Assembly: GCF_900176005.1 (NCBI RefSeq)
Contig: NZ_LT838272.1
Location: forward strand, 1,941,587-2,005,586
Direction of reading: 5' to 3'
Length of the DNA stretch: 64,000 nucleotides
DNA from: Thermanaeromonas toyohensis ToBE
GTDB lineage: Bacteria; Bacillota; DSM-521; Neomoorellales; Neomoorellaceae
This document shows, in pieces, positions 37,133-44,624 of the stretch (position 1 is its first letter; every line of letters begins with the position of its first letter). The position numbers and the translations under genes are program-made. The notes beneath the pieces were generated by a model, which had not been told where the DNA came from, ran no database searches, and saw nothing but the letters and a program-made list of their open reading frames with translations.

Positions 37133-38059
37133 TCAATATCCCTCAATTAATCGTGGGAGCCATTTTAGCTCCTGGGCCAAGCTCATATAGGTACTAAGAT
37201 CCCCCTTTCCTGCGCCTAAAGCTACCAGGGCTGCCTCCACTGCGTTGGCAGACGGACAGCCTACTTTCCAAAGGGGCGTGGTACTTACTACCCACTTAAT
37301 ACCTTGCTGCTTTAAAAAGCGGAGGTCTTCCCCATTGGTTCCGCTGGTGATGAGGATCTTATCTTTAGAAAGACAAGGTAGAAGGTAACGGCGGATAAAA
37401 TGCCAATTTCCTGCAATAATGTCTACATGGCGGGCGAAGGAATTCCAGGTCCGGCCAGCTTTTTCCTGGGCAGGGCCTAAAGGGTAAAGGAAACTTAAAG
37501 GGAGATGAGACAACGCGGGCATGGTCCAACGGGCTATCCTGGCAAATAGAGATAAAGGCAAAACGAGGGGCAATTTAAGGCCGAAGAGCGGATCCCCGGC
37601 TAAAACTTTACATCCTGCACGGGAAAGGGCTTCGGCTAGCCAATAGCGGTCCAGGACAGATACCACCAAGGCTGTTTTTCCAGCAAGAGTTATACCCTGG
37701 TTTTGAAGCACTTCTACTGCTAAGGGTTCTACAGCTTGTTTCCAACCGGAGCCATCCACTAGGGGTGTCTTTAAAACCTGGGAAGCCAGGCGCCTTCCAG
37801 CCGGGCAGGGGATACGGTGGTCTCCTATGTAATAATCTAGATTAGCTCCTGCTAACCCTAAGGCTGCTACCTTGCCGTCGAGGGAACTTAAAACTTGTGC
37901 TGCCCGGGTAAAACTGCCATGGCAACCCACACGCTCCACAACGACCTTACCTAAGGGAAGCTCTAATTCCTCCTGGAAGTCGCGCCGGGTAGTCCCTAAA
38001 CTTACACTTACCACTCGAAGCATTACCGTGGGGCTTCTTCTTACCCCCCTATCTTTCAT
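37133..38059 (-). CDS. Conserved protein, annotated elsewhere as quinate 5-dehydrogenase-like
   Basis: 308 residues. Begins MLRVVSVSLGTTRRDF after a short extension (a start at the internal Met13 is possible). A central Rossmann-like stretch LAGKTALVVSVLDRYWLAEA supports nucleotide binding. It resembles a Firmicute family commonly labelled quinate 5-dehydrogenase, but I see no proof of that activity, and no shikimate genes are nearby. Confidence 0.6.
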   Translation of the reverse strand: MKDRGVRRSPTVMLRVVSVSLGTTRRDFQEELELPLGKVVVERVGCHGSFTRAAQVLSSLDGKVAALGLAGANLDYYIGDHRIPCPAGRRLASQVLKTPLVDGSGWKQAVEPLAVEVLQNQGITLAGKTALVVSVLDRYWLAEALSRAGCKVLAGDPLFGLKLPLVLPLSLFARIARWTMPALSHLPLSFLYPLGPAQEKAGRTWNSFARHVDIIAGNWHFIRRYLLPCLSKDKILITSGTNGEDLRFLKQQGIKWVVSTTPLWKVGCPSANAVEAALVALGAGKGDLSTYMSLAQELKWLPRLIEGY

Positions 38060-38148
38060 TCGCCTTACCAGGGCCTTAAAGCTTATCTAAACTTTTGCTT
38101 TTGCTTTTCCTTAAGGCTCATGTATCCAACTCCAAGTGTCTTGCTTCG

Positions 38149-38769
38149 TTATTCCTTTAAGCTTAAAGCCAATTTTAACCGACGAACTAAGTATTCGGCC
38201 AGCACTGCGCAATCTTCAGTGGATAAATGCTCAGGAACAGAGGCATCAAAAAGAATAGTGCCTCCCGAAGGCACTTCTTCATCTCCTGCCCATAAACTTA
38301 AGCATACAGGGACCAAAGGGAAGGGATACAGGATAATGCTAGCGTGGCCTATTTTAGTCCTCTCCCCTCCCAGGGAACTCCCTGCTAAAATTAGGCTATC
38401 CAGGTGGGGGGTAAAGGTGCGGATTAAGGGTAAAATGGCGCGGTAATAAAAGGGTGTTGAATAAAGCATTCCTCCAGGCAGTTCTTTAAAAGTAATCCAT
38501 TGGCCGTGTAGGGAAGATCCTGGGCTAGTTAGATAATGGAGGAATAGAATCTTAAGATGCGGGTCTATTTCTTCTTCTTTTTCACCATGGATCTCTCCAG
38601 AAGGGTAGCTGATCCGATAAACTTGGCTTAGAAAGGGGCAAAAAAACTGGCTACTTTCCTTATCCCAGCCCACCCTTTTCTTCTGGGCTATATTTGCTGG
38701 GGAGGCAGCTTTAAGCTTGTCCCTGGCAAGTTTTAAGGGAACGTTCAGATTATAGGGTAGTCCTTTCAT
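38149..38769 (-). CDS. DUF3786 family protein
   Basis: 206 residues. The C-terminal half carries the family pattern: ITFKELPGG, a basic middle, then CLSLWAGDEEVPSGGTILFD and LSTEDCAVLAEYLV. In anaerobes the family often sits near corrinoid or C1 metabolism genes, not visible here. Function unknown. Confidence 0.75.
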   Translation of the reverse strand: MKGLPYNLNVPLKLARDKLKAASPANIAQKKRVGWDKESSQFFCPFLSQVYRISYPSGEIHGEKEEEIDPHLKILFLHYLTSPGSSLHGQWITFKELPGGMLYSTPFYYRAILPLIRTFTPHLDSLILAGSSLGGERTKIGHASIILYPFPLVPVCLSLWAGDEEVPSGGTILFDASVPEHLSTEDCAVLAEYLVRRLKLALSLKE

Positions 38770-38782
38770 GATATCACCTACG

Positions 38783-38806
38783 AAAAAAGCCAGCTCCTAA
38801 GCTGGC
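38783..38806 (-). terminator. Terminator between small ORF and DUF3786 gene
   Basis: Minus strand GCCAGCTTAGGAGCTGGC perfect hairpin (stem 7 bp) then TTTTTT, 6 nt after the stop of the small ORF at 38812. Confidence 0.8.
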
Positions 38807-38811
38807 CTATT

Positions 38812-38937
38812 TTACGCTAAAGGAACAGTTATACAATGTTTTTCTACTTCTTCCTCTAGTAATACCGGCAGCTCCTCTTCCTGGAGGATACGGTATCCAA
38901 CCTCTTCCCCTTCGATCCAGGTTAGCAGGTATTCCAC
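38812..38937 (-). CDS. Possible 41-residue acidic protein
   Basis: Short frame from GTG 38937 with CAGGGGG about 9 nt upstream; product starts MEYLLTWIEGEEVGYRILQE and is rich in Glu. A strong terminator directly follows the stop, which supports a transcript ending here. Upstream, ATTCTA-CATA-TAGAAT at 38968-38983 is an inverted repeat that could be an operator. No family recognised. Confidence 0.4.
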   Translation of the reverse strand: MEYLLTWIEGEEVGYRILQEEELPVLLEEEVEKHCITVPLA

Positions 38938-39001
38938 CGGGCTCGCCCCCTGAATTTTGTATACACTATTCTACATATAGAATACCACGGAGTAAGGGCA
39001 G

Positions 39002-39010
39002 ATTTCAAGC
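39002..39010. repeat. Left direct repeat of the ISL3 insertion
   Basis: ATTTCAAGC, repeated exactly at 40404-40412 on the other side of the element: target-site duplication (ISL3 elements usually make 8 bp; one extra base may match by chance). Confidence 0.85.
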
Positions 39011-40403
39011 GGCTCTATAATAAAAAGTGTGGGATAGGGGTAGATGGGATTAAGCGAGTGGGAAGGTAGATTTTGGTTGTAGGAGGAAAAGGACGGGGGC
39101 ACATCCAAATTGAATGTTAGCAAACACAAACCCCTTCAAGAAAGGAGTGCCCCCATGCACAAGATTAACACGTTCACCCTCGAAGAGCAAGAGAATTTTG
39201 AGAAAATACTACAGCCCATTTTAGAAGAACCCCAAGACCCAGGAGATATTGTGTTAAAGGTAACCGTAGACCCTCCAGAGGTATGTCCTGTATGCAACGA
39301 AGGCAAATTACACAGGCATGGCTTCTTAAAGGAAAACCAGAAGCCAAAAGAAAGAAGAATTCATCATGCTTTCTTATATGGGAGATGGGTTATTCTGTCC
39401 TGGGTTCCCGTACGGTATAAGTGTTACCGTTGTGGTAAGACTTATACCCTTCGTCCTCCGGGTACCAACCCCTGGGCCAGATTTACAAAATTAGGGGTGC
39501 AGACAGTAGTTTATTATGCCCAGAGGATGAGCTTTACTTATGCGGCTCAAATGTTAAACCTTACCCCCACTAGGGTTATAAGATTAGTGGACAAGTATGT
39601 CCAGCCTAATCTTCCTTTTGATGATACTCAAGAACCTATAGTGTTAACCTTAGATGAGCTATCCTTTACTGGGAACGATTTTGTATGCATGGTAGGGAGG
39701 TTGGAACCGGACAAGAGGCCTTTGACTATTTTAGAGGATGTGAGGACGGCAACTATAAAGGCTTACCTAGAAGAGCTCAAGAAAGCTGGGGTCAAAGTAG
39801 AGGCGGTAGTAATTGACATGAAAGACTCTTGGCGTAAGTTAATCAAAGCAATATTTCCTTCAGCCAAGATAATAGTAGACCCTTTTCATGTGATCCAGGA
39901 TGCTAACCGTCGTTTAGATGAGGCAAGAAGGATAGAGCAAGAAGCGAGCAAAGAGAAGATACCCCGGTTTCCTTTGATTAAAGCTAAAGAGAGACTTACT
40001 CCCAGACAGCAAGAGGCATTAGAAAAAATTAAAGATAAATACCCGTCCCTCTATGAATTATACCAGCTAAAGGAAGACTTAAGGCAAATTCTAAGGATGG
40101 ACCGGGTAGAAGAGGCAAAAGCTGCTTTGAGCCGTTGGTTTATAAATGCAGAATGCGCTGAAAATGCAGAGGGACGGATATGGGCCCGTACTATCAAGTC
40201 TTGGAGGTCAGAAATATTAAACCTGGTAAGATATACCCAGCAAGGTCGCCGGTACACTAATGGCTATATAGAAGGTAAAAATACCTTAAGCAAAATGCTT
40301 AAACGCTTAAGTTTCGGCTTCAGAAATCGCATTCATTTCATCAAAAAAATCTTCCTAGGATGTTGCCCCCAAAATCTGATCCCACAACTATTGACATAGA
40401 GCC
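39011..40403 (+). mobile_element. Complete ISL3-family insertion sequence
   Basis: 1393 bp. The ends are imperfect inverted repeats: the left end starts GGCTCTAT and has TGTGGGAT at about 39028-39035; the right end, read inward, starts GGCTCTAT and has TGTGGGAT at a similar distance. One intact transposase gene fills the element. Exact 9-bp flanking repeats suggest a recent insertion. Confidence 0.92.
39155..40399 (+). CDS. ISL3-family transposase
   Basis: 414 residues from ATG 39155 with AAAGGAG 8 nt upstream (an earlier in-frame ATG at 39110 lacks a ribosome site). N-terminal zinc ribbon with four cysteines (CPVCNEG and YKCYRCGKTY), then the ISL3 DDE core: Asp in VLTLDELSF, Asp in AVVIDMKDSW and IIVDPFHVIQD, Glu in YIEGKNTLSKMLKRLSFGFR. 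Intact, so possibly active. Confidence 0.95.
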   Translation: MHKINTFTLEEQENFEKILQPILEEPQDPGDIVLKVTVDPPEVCPVCNEGKLHRHGFLKENQKPKERRIHHAFLYGRWVILSWVPVRYKCYRCGKTYTLRPPGTNPWARFTKLGVQTVVYYAQRMSFTYAAQMLNLTPTRVIRLVDKYVQPNLPFDDTQEPIVLTLDELSFTGNDFVCMVGRLEPDKRPLTILEDVRTATIKAYLEELKKAGVKVEAVVIDMKDSWRKLIKAIFPSAKIIVDPFHVIQDANRRLDEARRIEQEASKEKIPRFPLIKAKERLTPRQQEALEKIKDKYPSLYELYQLKEDLRQILRMDRVEEAKAALSRWFINAECAENAEGRIWARTIKSWRSEILNLVRYTQQGRRYTNGYIEGKNTLSKMLKRLSFGFRNRIHFIKKIFLGCCPQNLIPQLLT

Positions 40404-40412
40404 ATTTCAAGC
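40404..40412. repeat. Right direct repeat of the ISL3 insertion
   Basis: ATTTCAAGC, identical to 39002-39010. The next base starts the -35 box of the tRNA promoter. Confidence 0.85.
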
Positions 40413-40441
40413 TTGACTCTCAAAAATTATTCAGATATAAT
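40413..40441 (+). promoter_or_regulatory. Promoter of the tRNA-Arg/tRNA-Lys operon
   Basis: TTGACT, exactly 17 nt, TATAAT; about 18 nt before tRNA-Arg. Near-consensus sigma-A promoter. Confidence 0.85.
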
Positions 40442-40459
40442 CTTTAATGCGTTGAAGGA

Positions 40460-40536
<77 letters not shown>

Positions 40537-40546
40537 CGTTTTACGT

Positions 40547-40622
40547 GCGCCAGTAGCTCAGCTGGTAGAGCAGCTGACTCTTAATCAGTTGGTCGTGGGT
40601 TCGAATCCTACCTGGCGCACCA
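40547..40622 (+). tRNA. tRNA-Lys (anticodon CTT)
   Basis: Acceptor GCGCCAG pairs with CTGGCGC, then A and CCA. Anticodon loop CTCTTAA gives CTT, reading AAG. D arm TAGCTCAGCTGGTAGAG and T loop GTTCGAATC are standard. Ten nt after tRNA-Arg. The prophage begins just downstream, so its 3' end is a candidate attachment site. Confidence 0.95.
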
Positions 40623-40626
40623 AGAA

Positions 40627-40665
40627 AACTAGGAGTCGCAAGAGTTTGCGGCTCCTAGTTTTTTA
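40627..40665 (+). terminator. Terminator of the tRNA operon
   Basis: AACTAGGAG(T)CGCAA pairs with TTGCG(G)CTCCTAGTT over about 14 bp, then TTTTTTATTG. Confidence 0.9.
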
Positions 40666-40734
40666 TTGCCGTGGTCCTATCAGGGAAAACCGTTGCCCAA
40701 TCGTTGCCTAAATCCATAGTACACAAACAGATAA

Positions 40735-40761
40735 AGCAAAAAGCCCAGCGACGAGCCGGGC
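40735..40761 (-). terminator. Possible terminator at prophage edge
   Basis: Minus strand GCCCGGC and GCTGGGC form a 7-bp stem with one G-U pair, followed by TTTTTGCTTT. No gene ends directly upstream. Confidence 0.5.
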
Positions 40762-40878
40762 AGCTAGTGGATAATGTGGACGGTGGTTATATTCGACGGC
40801 TAATTAAATATTCCTGCTACCCAAAATAGAACCCGCAACATAACACCTAATCAAGCACCACAACATTCTTCCGAAAAC

Positions 40879-40913
40879 TATACCCCGCATTGGTCGGCAC
40901 AATGCGGGGTATA
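40879..40913 (-). terminator. Strong hairpin after the 44-residue gene
   Basis: TATACCCCGCATT (40879-40891) and AATGCGGGGTATA (40901-40913) form a perfect 13-bp stem with a 9-nt loop. On the minus strand it begins 23 nt after the stop at 40936 and is followed by GTTTTC. Tail is short of T, so efficiency is uncertain. Confidence 0.5.
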
Positions 40914-40935
40914 TCTTCTCATTTAGCGGGTTAAA

Positions 40936-41070
40936 CTAATTAATGGGAATTTTAATTGGCCACGCCTTGTACCCGTAATCGTGCGCCCAGATTTTTCGCC
41001 CATTTACGGTAATCCAAGCGCGAAAAATAATGTAGTACTTGGCGTAAGCCCCATTTTTGCCTTTTGGCAT
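40936..41070 (-). CDS. Small phage protein, 44 residues
   Basis: ATG at 41070 with AAGGGGGG about 9 nt upstream. Basic, aromatic-rich product (MPKGKNGAYAKYYIIFRAWI at its start; Trp/Tyr-rich to the end). No coding overlap and a strong hairpin after it. It looks like a real small gene; no function is recognised. Confidence 0.55.
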   Translation of the reverse strand: MPKGKNGAYAKYYIIFRAWITVNGRKIWAHDYGYKAWPIKIPIN

Positions 41071-41230
41071 GGCGGAATTACCCCCCTTCAGGGGTTTTAC
41101 CACCTTGCCAAAGGCGCCAACAACGTGTTATGATACTCGTGGTAGGTTGTCTTCTTTCTCCGAGTACCATAGCCGACACACGATGTTAGCTGCCTTTGAG
41201 GCCACCCCTAGGCCTCCTAGGGCAAAGCGG

Positions 41231-41262
41231 CCAGGCATTTTAAGTGCCTGGTAATTTTTTGC
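41231..41262 (+). terminator. Plus-strand intrinsic terminator without an upstream plus gene
   Basis: CCAGGCA and TGCCTGG (7 bp) around an 7-nt loop, then TAATTTTTTG. It faces plus-strand transcripts, perhaps readthrough from the tRNA operon; the gene to its right (DUF5343) is on the minus strand. Confidence 0.65.
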
Positions 41263-41291
41263 CCGCCCTAAACATGGATATCTGCCTCCCT

Positions 41292-42062
41292 TCAGAACAT
41301 AGTGTTTTTACTAAACTGGCTCATTTGCTGCTGCTCTGGCTCTGCAGTTAGCTTCCTTTCATATTCCTGTAATTTATCGATTAGGCTAAAAACAAACTCT
41401 CTGTCTTCTTTTGTCATCTCAAAAACATTCAAAGAAGCTATTAAGGTTAACTTGCCTCCACTTTTTAGTTCAATGGTTTTAGAAGTACCTTGTCCGAATA
41501 CTTCGTCGTTAGCGATTTGGTAGCTTTTCATGCTCTTATCCGAAATAACCACGTCCGAATTTGATATATTCTCACGAACCTTAAACGTTTTCTTGCGCCG
41601 AGAACTACTGCTAATTGAACGTGTTTTGTTATTGAGTAACGGGCCAAGCGCTATTCCAGAATACTGGCAAGCTTGCAATAGGAAGCTAATTGCTTTTTGA
41701 AGGGTAGAACCCTTGACGCCATATTTCCGAATAGTCTCCTCTAGTTGCATAGGTGATACTTTCATCAAGTCAATTGCTTTAAGAACTTCCGAATAAGAAT
41801 TCATAAGCAATTCCTTTAAAATAGTTTTTCTGTTTTCTTTATCTTCCACGAGTTTTTCAAGAATAGGTTGAGTATAACCGTCTTTGTCGATTAGTCCCAG
41901 GAATCTAAAGGCATGCAAAAGCTGATTCTGAGTAGCTCCGGAAAAGCTAGGCCATACAGAACGGTCAATTCTACTAGGTAAGCCTTGTTCAAGACTTTCA
42001 ATTGCAGTTAGAAAGGTTCGGAAGGGAACATAAGGTACTGTAATTTGTTCGTCATGCTTCAT
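41292..42062 (-). CDS. DUF5343 family protein (prophage accessory gene)
   Basis: 256 residues. The N-terminal part (VPYVPFRTFLTAIESLEQGL, then PSRIDRSVWPSFSG and LLHAFRFLGLID) matches the DUF5343 helix-turn pattern; the C-terminal 90 residues are Ser/Lys-rich linker and a short beta/alpha tail. Function unknown; the family occurs in variable and defence-like loci. It has its own promoter overlapped by a palindrome and is divergent from the 42236 gene. Lower GC than the neighbouring late genes suggests separate acquisition. Confidence 0.75.
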   Translation of the reverse strand: MKHDEQITVPYVPFRTFLTAIESLEQGLPSRIDRSVWPSFSGATQNQLLHAFRFLGLIDKDGYTQPILEKLVEDKENRKTILKELLMNSYSEVLKAIDLMKVSPMQLEETIRKYGVKGSTLQKAISFLLQACQYSGIALGPLLNNKTRSISSSSRRKKTFKVRENISNSDVVISDKSMKSYQIANDEVFGQGTSKTIELKSGGKLTLIASLNVFEMTKEDREFVFSLIDKLQEYERKLTAEPEQQQMSQFSKNTMF

Positions 42063-42084
42063 TAGTATTCACCTCCCCATAACT

Positions 42085-42156
42085 ATAGCATCAATGCTAT
42101 TATTTTCTTGCTTTGGTTACAGTATAAGGCATCGAACCGTATTTTGTCAATACGGT
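42085..42156. promoter_or_regulatory. Divergent operator/promoter region of the DUF5343 gene
   Basis: Minus promoter TTGACA (42150-42145), 18-nt spacer, TATACT (42126-42121). The inverted repeat ACCGTATT-TTGTC-AATACGGT (42136-42156) covers the -35 box. A second perfect repeat ATAGCAT-CA-ATGCTAT (42085-42100) lies between the -10 and the ribosome site. Both look like repressor sites. Confidence 0.6.
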
Positions 42157-42235
42157 ATGCGATACTCTCGGATTGTTTGAGACTATTTTTTGTAAATGCG
42201 TTTGCCGTAGATAAAATATGGTTGGAGGTGATACA

Positions 42236-42442
42236 ATGCAGCCAGGAGATTTTGTTTTAGTCCGGGTTTTTGGTAACAAAGAATTAATACGCCGTGTTGT
42301 AGCACTAAAAAAAGATTGTGTCCTTATATGTACAAATGAAGAATATGAACGAGCTATTAGTGAAGGACGTGAACCCATTTCAGTTGGTTTTAAATATGAA
42401 GATATATTAGGGAAAATGCAGCCTAAAACTCAAGAAAAGTAG
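42236..42442 (+). CDS. Small unknown protein, plus strand
   Basis: 68 residues from ATG 42236 with GGAGGTGAT just upstream (the frame is open further 5' but lacks a ribosome site). N-terminal beta-rich start MQPGDFVLVRVFG resembles SH3-like barrels; the rest is charged. It is the only plus-strand gene in the prophage part, divergent from DUF5343 with shared operators, so the two could form a regulatory pair. Unknown function. Confidence 0.6.
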   Translation: MQPGDFVLVRVFGNKELIRRVVALKKDCVLICTNEEYERAISEGREPISVGFKYEDILGKMQPKTQEK

Positions 42443-42464
42443 ATTGTTAGTATTATAAAACACC

Positions 42465-42506
42465 AAAGCCCCCGGACCCGCGGTCAACCCGCAGGCCAGG
42501 GGCTTT
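42465..42506. terminator. Bidirectional hairpin between convergent genes
   Basis: AAAGCCCC and GGGGCTTT arms flank a GC-rich inner hairpin. Minus side ends GGTGTTTTATAATA, closing the zinc-ribbon gene and lysis operon; it also faces the 42236 gene. Confidence 0.7.
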
Positions 42507-42508
42507 GT

Positions 42509-42703
42509 CTACTTCCAACGCCGCAACCCGCACTCTGGACAATACACCGCGCACCCCGCATCCTCCAGCTGGCCGCCGCACTCTTCGCACCTGGCTGGCT
42601 CGGCCAGGCCGACAGAGTTCCACTCCTGGGCGGTGTTCTCATCCACGGTGACGAGCTCGCCGGCATAATAGAGGTCGCGGCTAACCTTCATCCGCACTAG
42701 CAC
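42509..42703 (-). CDS. Small zinc-ribbon phage protein
   Basis: 64 residues. N-terminal MKVSRDLYYAGELVTVDENT (a start at the internal Met5 is possible) followed by a CEECGG...CPECG zinc ribbon. Common type of small late phage protein; no known role. Last gene of the lysis region, followed by a terminator. Confidence 0.7.
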   Translation of the reverse strand: MLVRMKVSRDLYYAGELVTVDENTAQEWNSVGLAEPARCEECGGQLEDAGCAVYCPECGLRRWK

Positions 42704-42801
42704 CTACCGCCACCTCCGCTAGGGCCTGGTCTAGCAGGCAGTCTAGACAGGCCCCTTCCCCTTCCCACTCCGATAAGCATACCGGGCATACCCCATTTAG
42801 C

Positions 42802-43437
42802 TCATCCTTTCAGCTTTTGGTATAGATTGAGCAAGGCCGCCGCCAACTCTGCCCTGGTAGCGGGCTGGTCGGGGCGAAAACTTCCATCCGGGTAGCCGTG
42901 TATGAGGCCGAGTTCTAGCACTTTTTTGATTGTTGCCTCCGCCCAATGCCCTTCATAGTCCTTCGGGAACTTCCCTTGCGCTATAGTGCTACGTATGGTC
43001 GCTACATCCAAGCACCCAGGGCAGGCAGTGGCATTCACTTCGTTATGGCCTAATATCCGTTCCGGCGTGATAGGGTACTGCCGCATTAGAGACTTTATCA
43101 AGCCGTACAAAGAGAGAATCTGTGCAGAAGTGGGCTTGGTCTTAGTAAAGTCACCCACGAGGCAGATACCTACACTATCCTGATTTCTACCAGGAGCATG
43201 AGCACCTGTTTTGAGAATATCCCGCCCCGTTTGTACTTCTCCATCTGCCCCACCACGCCCATTGCAGATTACAAAATGGTACCCTATGTCGGCCCAACCG
43301 TTTACTTCAACGTGCTCTCGGCGGAAGATCTCAACATTGCCCTCTTCGGTAGCAGAATGGTGCAATACGATATAGCGTATGCTCTCTGGAGTGCGGGAGG
43401 CCATAGCTACGGGTTCAGGCCCCAGTGCTACCGTCAT
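42802..43437 (-). CDS. Endolysin: N-acetylmuramoyl-L-alanine amidase with SLH domain
   Basis: About 211 residues from ATG 43437 (AGGGGGGTG upstream; a GTG at 43449 extends it by 4). Amidase_2/PGRP fold: zinc His in IVLHHSATEEG, His in GHNEVNATACPGC with the final Cys, DIGYHFVI. The C-terminal 50 residues are an S-layer homology domain (GHWAEATIKKVLELGLIHGY, then PDGSF) that should bind secondary cell-wall polymer. It cleaves the stem peptide from glycan for host lysis. Overlaps the holin gene. Confidence 0.93.
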   Translation of the reverse strand: MTVALGPEPVAMASRTPESIRYIVLHHSATEEGNVEIFRREHVEVNGWADIGYHFVICNGRGGADGEVQTGRDILKTGAHAPGRNQDSVGICLVGDFTKTKPTSAQILSLYGLIKSLMRQYPITPERILGHNEVNATACPGCLDVATIRSTIAQGKFPKDYEGHWAEATIKKVLELGLIHGYPDGSFRPDQPATRAELAAALLNLYQKLKG

Positions 43438-43843
43438 CTTGGGCGGCACCCCCCTGCTTTTCCTTTAGCTGCTCCAAGGCTGCCTTTAGGGGGGCAGGGA
43501 CAGCCACTCCAGCCCTAGAGAGGTTTTCTAATATTGAGAGTCCTTCGTTAGCGATATAGAAGAAAATGGCTAGACTTCGGAGCACTTCTGTCCCCAAAGC
43601 AATATCCAGCCAGTAACCTACAGCCACCGGCACAAAAAGGAGTATTTTCTTCGCAATGCCCTTCAAGCCTACGTCGGAGTTTAGCCTTTTCTCATACCAG
43701 GCCGCCGTCAGGCCGGTAATGTAGTCCAGCACAACGAAAAGTACCAGCACCTTTAATGCCACGTCCCAGCCCCCCAGCAGACCCGTGAGCAGGCCGCCTA
43801 TTGTTGCAATAGTCCATTTAACGTAACTCCCTATGTTCTCCAT
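43415..43843 (-). CDS. Phage holin (phi29/toxin-secretion holin family)
   Basis: 142 residues with three hydrophobic segments (about 10-40, 65-85, 88-108) and the motif VVLDYITGLTAAWYEKRLNS of the Phage_holin_4_1 family. Forms membrane pores that let the amidase reach the wall. C-terminal tail is polar. Directly before the amidase, as usual. Confidence 0.93.
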   Translation of the reverse strand: MENIGSYVKWTIATIGGLLTGLLGGWDVALKVLVLFVVLDYITGLTAAWYEKRLNSDVGLKGIAKKILLFVPVAVGYWLDIALGTEVLRSLAIFFYIANEGLSILENLSRAGVAVPAPLKAALEQLKEKQGGAAQDDGSTGA

Positions 43844-43859
43844 TTCTGCTACCTCCTTC

Positions 43860-44585
43860 TCATCGAATTTTATCTGCTACACGTGCCAAGAAATCTTTTA
43901 CGACTTGCAGTTTGATGGCATAACCCAGCCCCTCAAAAGCTTCTCCTACGATTTTAGCTACTGCAATGCCGACTATTTCTCCACGCTCGTTTATCACCGG
44001 GCCTCCACTGTTGCCGGGGTTTATGGGGGCATCTAATTGCAGCCACTTTCCTCCCTGGCGACTTAGGTTGCTTATTATCCCTACGGTTACGCTCTCTATC
44101 AGGCCAGCAGGAGCACCGATAACAGCTACAGGCTCACCCAAGGCCGGGTCTTGTTCTGCCAGCTTCAGCGGAGGCAAGGTTTTGGCAGTTTTGATGAGGG
44201 CTAAATCATTATGCTGGTCAGCGACGACTATCTCCCCAGGAAAGTTCTCGCTATTTTCTTTCATAAGGGTAAACGTGGTATTCAGTCCTACTACATGGTT
44301 ATTGGTGATGATATAGCTTCCCTCTTGGTCATTAGCGATACAGGCCCCACTGCCTAAGTTGGTTCCGGTGTGCACCATTACTATGGAAGGCATTACGGCA
44401 GGAAGAATATCATCAAAAAGGCCATTGCGAAACATCCAGCGATGAAGAATGGAAGCCATTTCCTCTCGGGTGAGGGGCTTCTCTGGTTGAAAAGTGCCGT
44501 CAGGGTAGCCGGACATTAAGCCCGCCTTGCTCACGGCTTCGATGCTCACTCGACTCCAGCGGTCGGGGGTTACGTCTTTATACAT
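43860..44585 (-). CDS. SLH-domain trypsin-like (HtrA-type) serine protease
   Basis: About 241 residues from ATG 44585, where AAGGAGG has correct spacing; a TTG start at 44603 would add six residues. Residues about 1-50 are an SLH domain (SKAGLMSGYPDGTFQPEKPL). Residues about 60-235 are a trypsin-fold protease with a complete triad: His in ITNNHVVG, Asp in DQHNDLALIKT, Ser in NPGNSGGPVI. No signal peptide and no PDZ domain. Located between the structured RNA region and the holin gene. Unusual cargo for a lysis cassette. Confidence 0.9.
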   Translation of the reverse strand: MYKDVTPDRWSRVSIEAVSKAGLMSGYPDGTFQPEKPLTREEMASILHRWMFRNGLFDDILPAVMPSIVMVHTGTNLGSGACIANDQEGSYIITNNHVVGLNTTFTLMKENSENFPGEIVVADQHNDLALIKTAKTLPPLKLAEQDPALGEPVAVIGAPAGLIESVTVGIISNLSRQGGKWLQLDAPINPGNSGGPVINERGEIVGIAVAKIVGEAFEGLGYAIKLQVVKDFLARVADKIR

Positions 44586-44624
44586 GTGGCATTCCTCCTT
44601 CAAAAATAATAAAGCCGCTCACCG

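Noticed and set aside
41128-41205. 25-residue minus-strand frame with an AGGAGG site
   Set aside because: Good ribosome site, but very short and no recognised family; may be a leader to the 44-residue gene.
42484-42666. 60-residue minus-strand frame over the zinc-ribbon gene
   Set aside because: Shifted frame of the 42509-42703 gene, without a site or motif.
42681-42800. Zinc-ribbon-like reading with CPVC and CLDC on the minus strand
   Set aside because: Convincing cysteines but no ATG, GTG or TTG between the preceding in-frame stop and the motif; perhaps a decayed gene.
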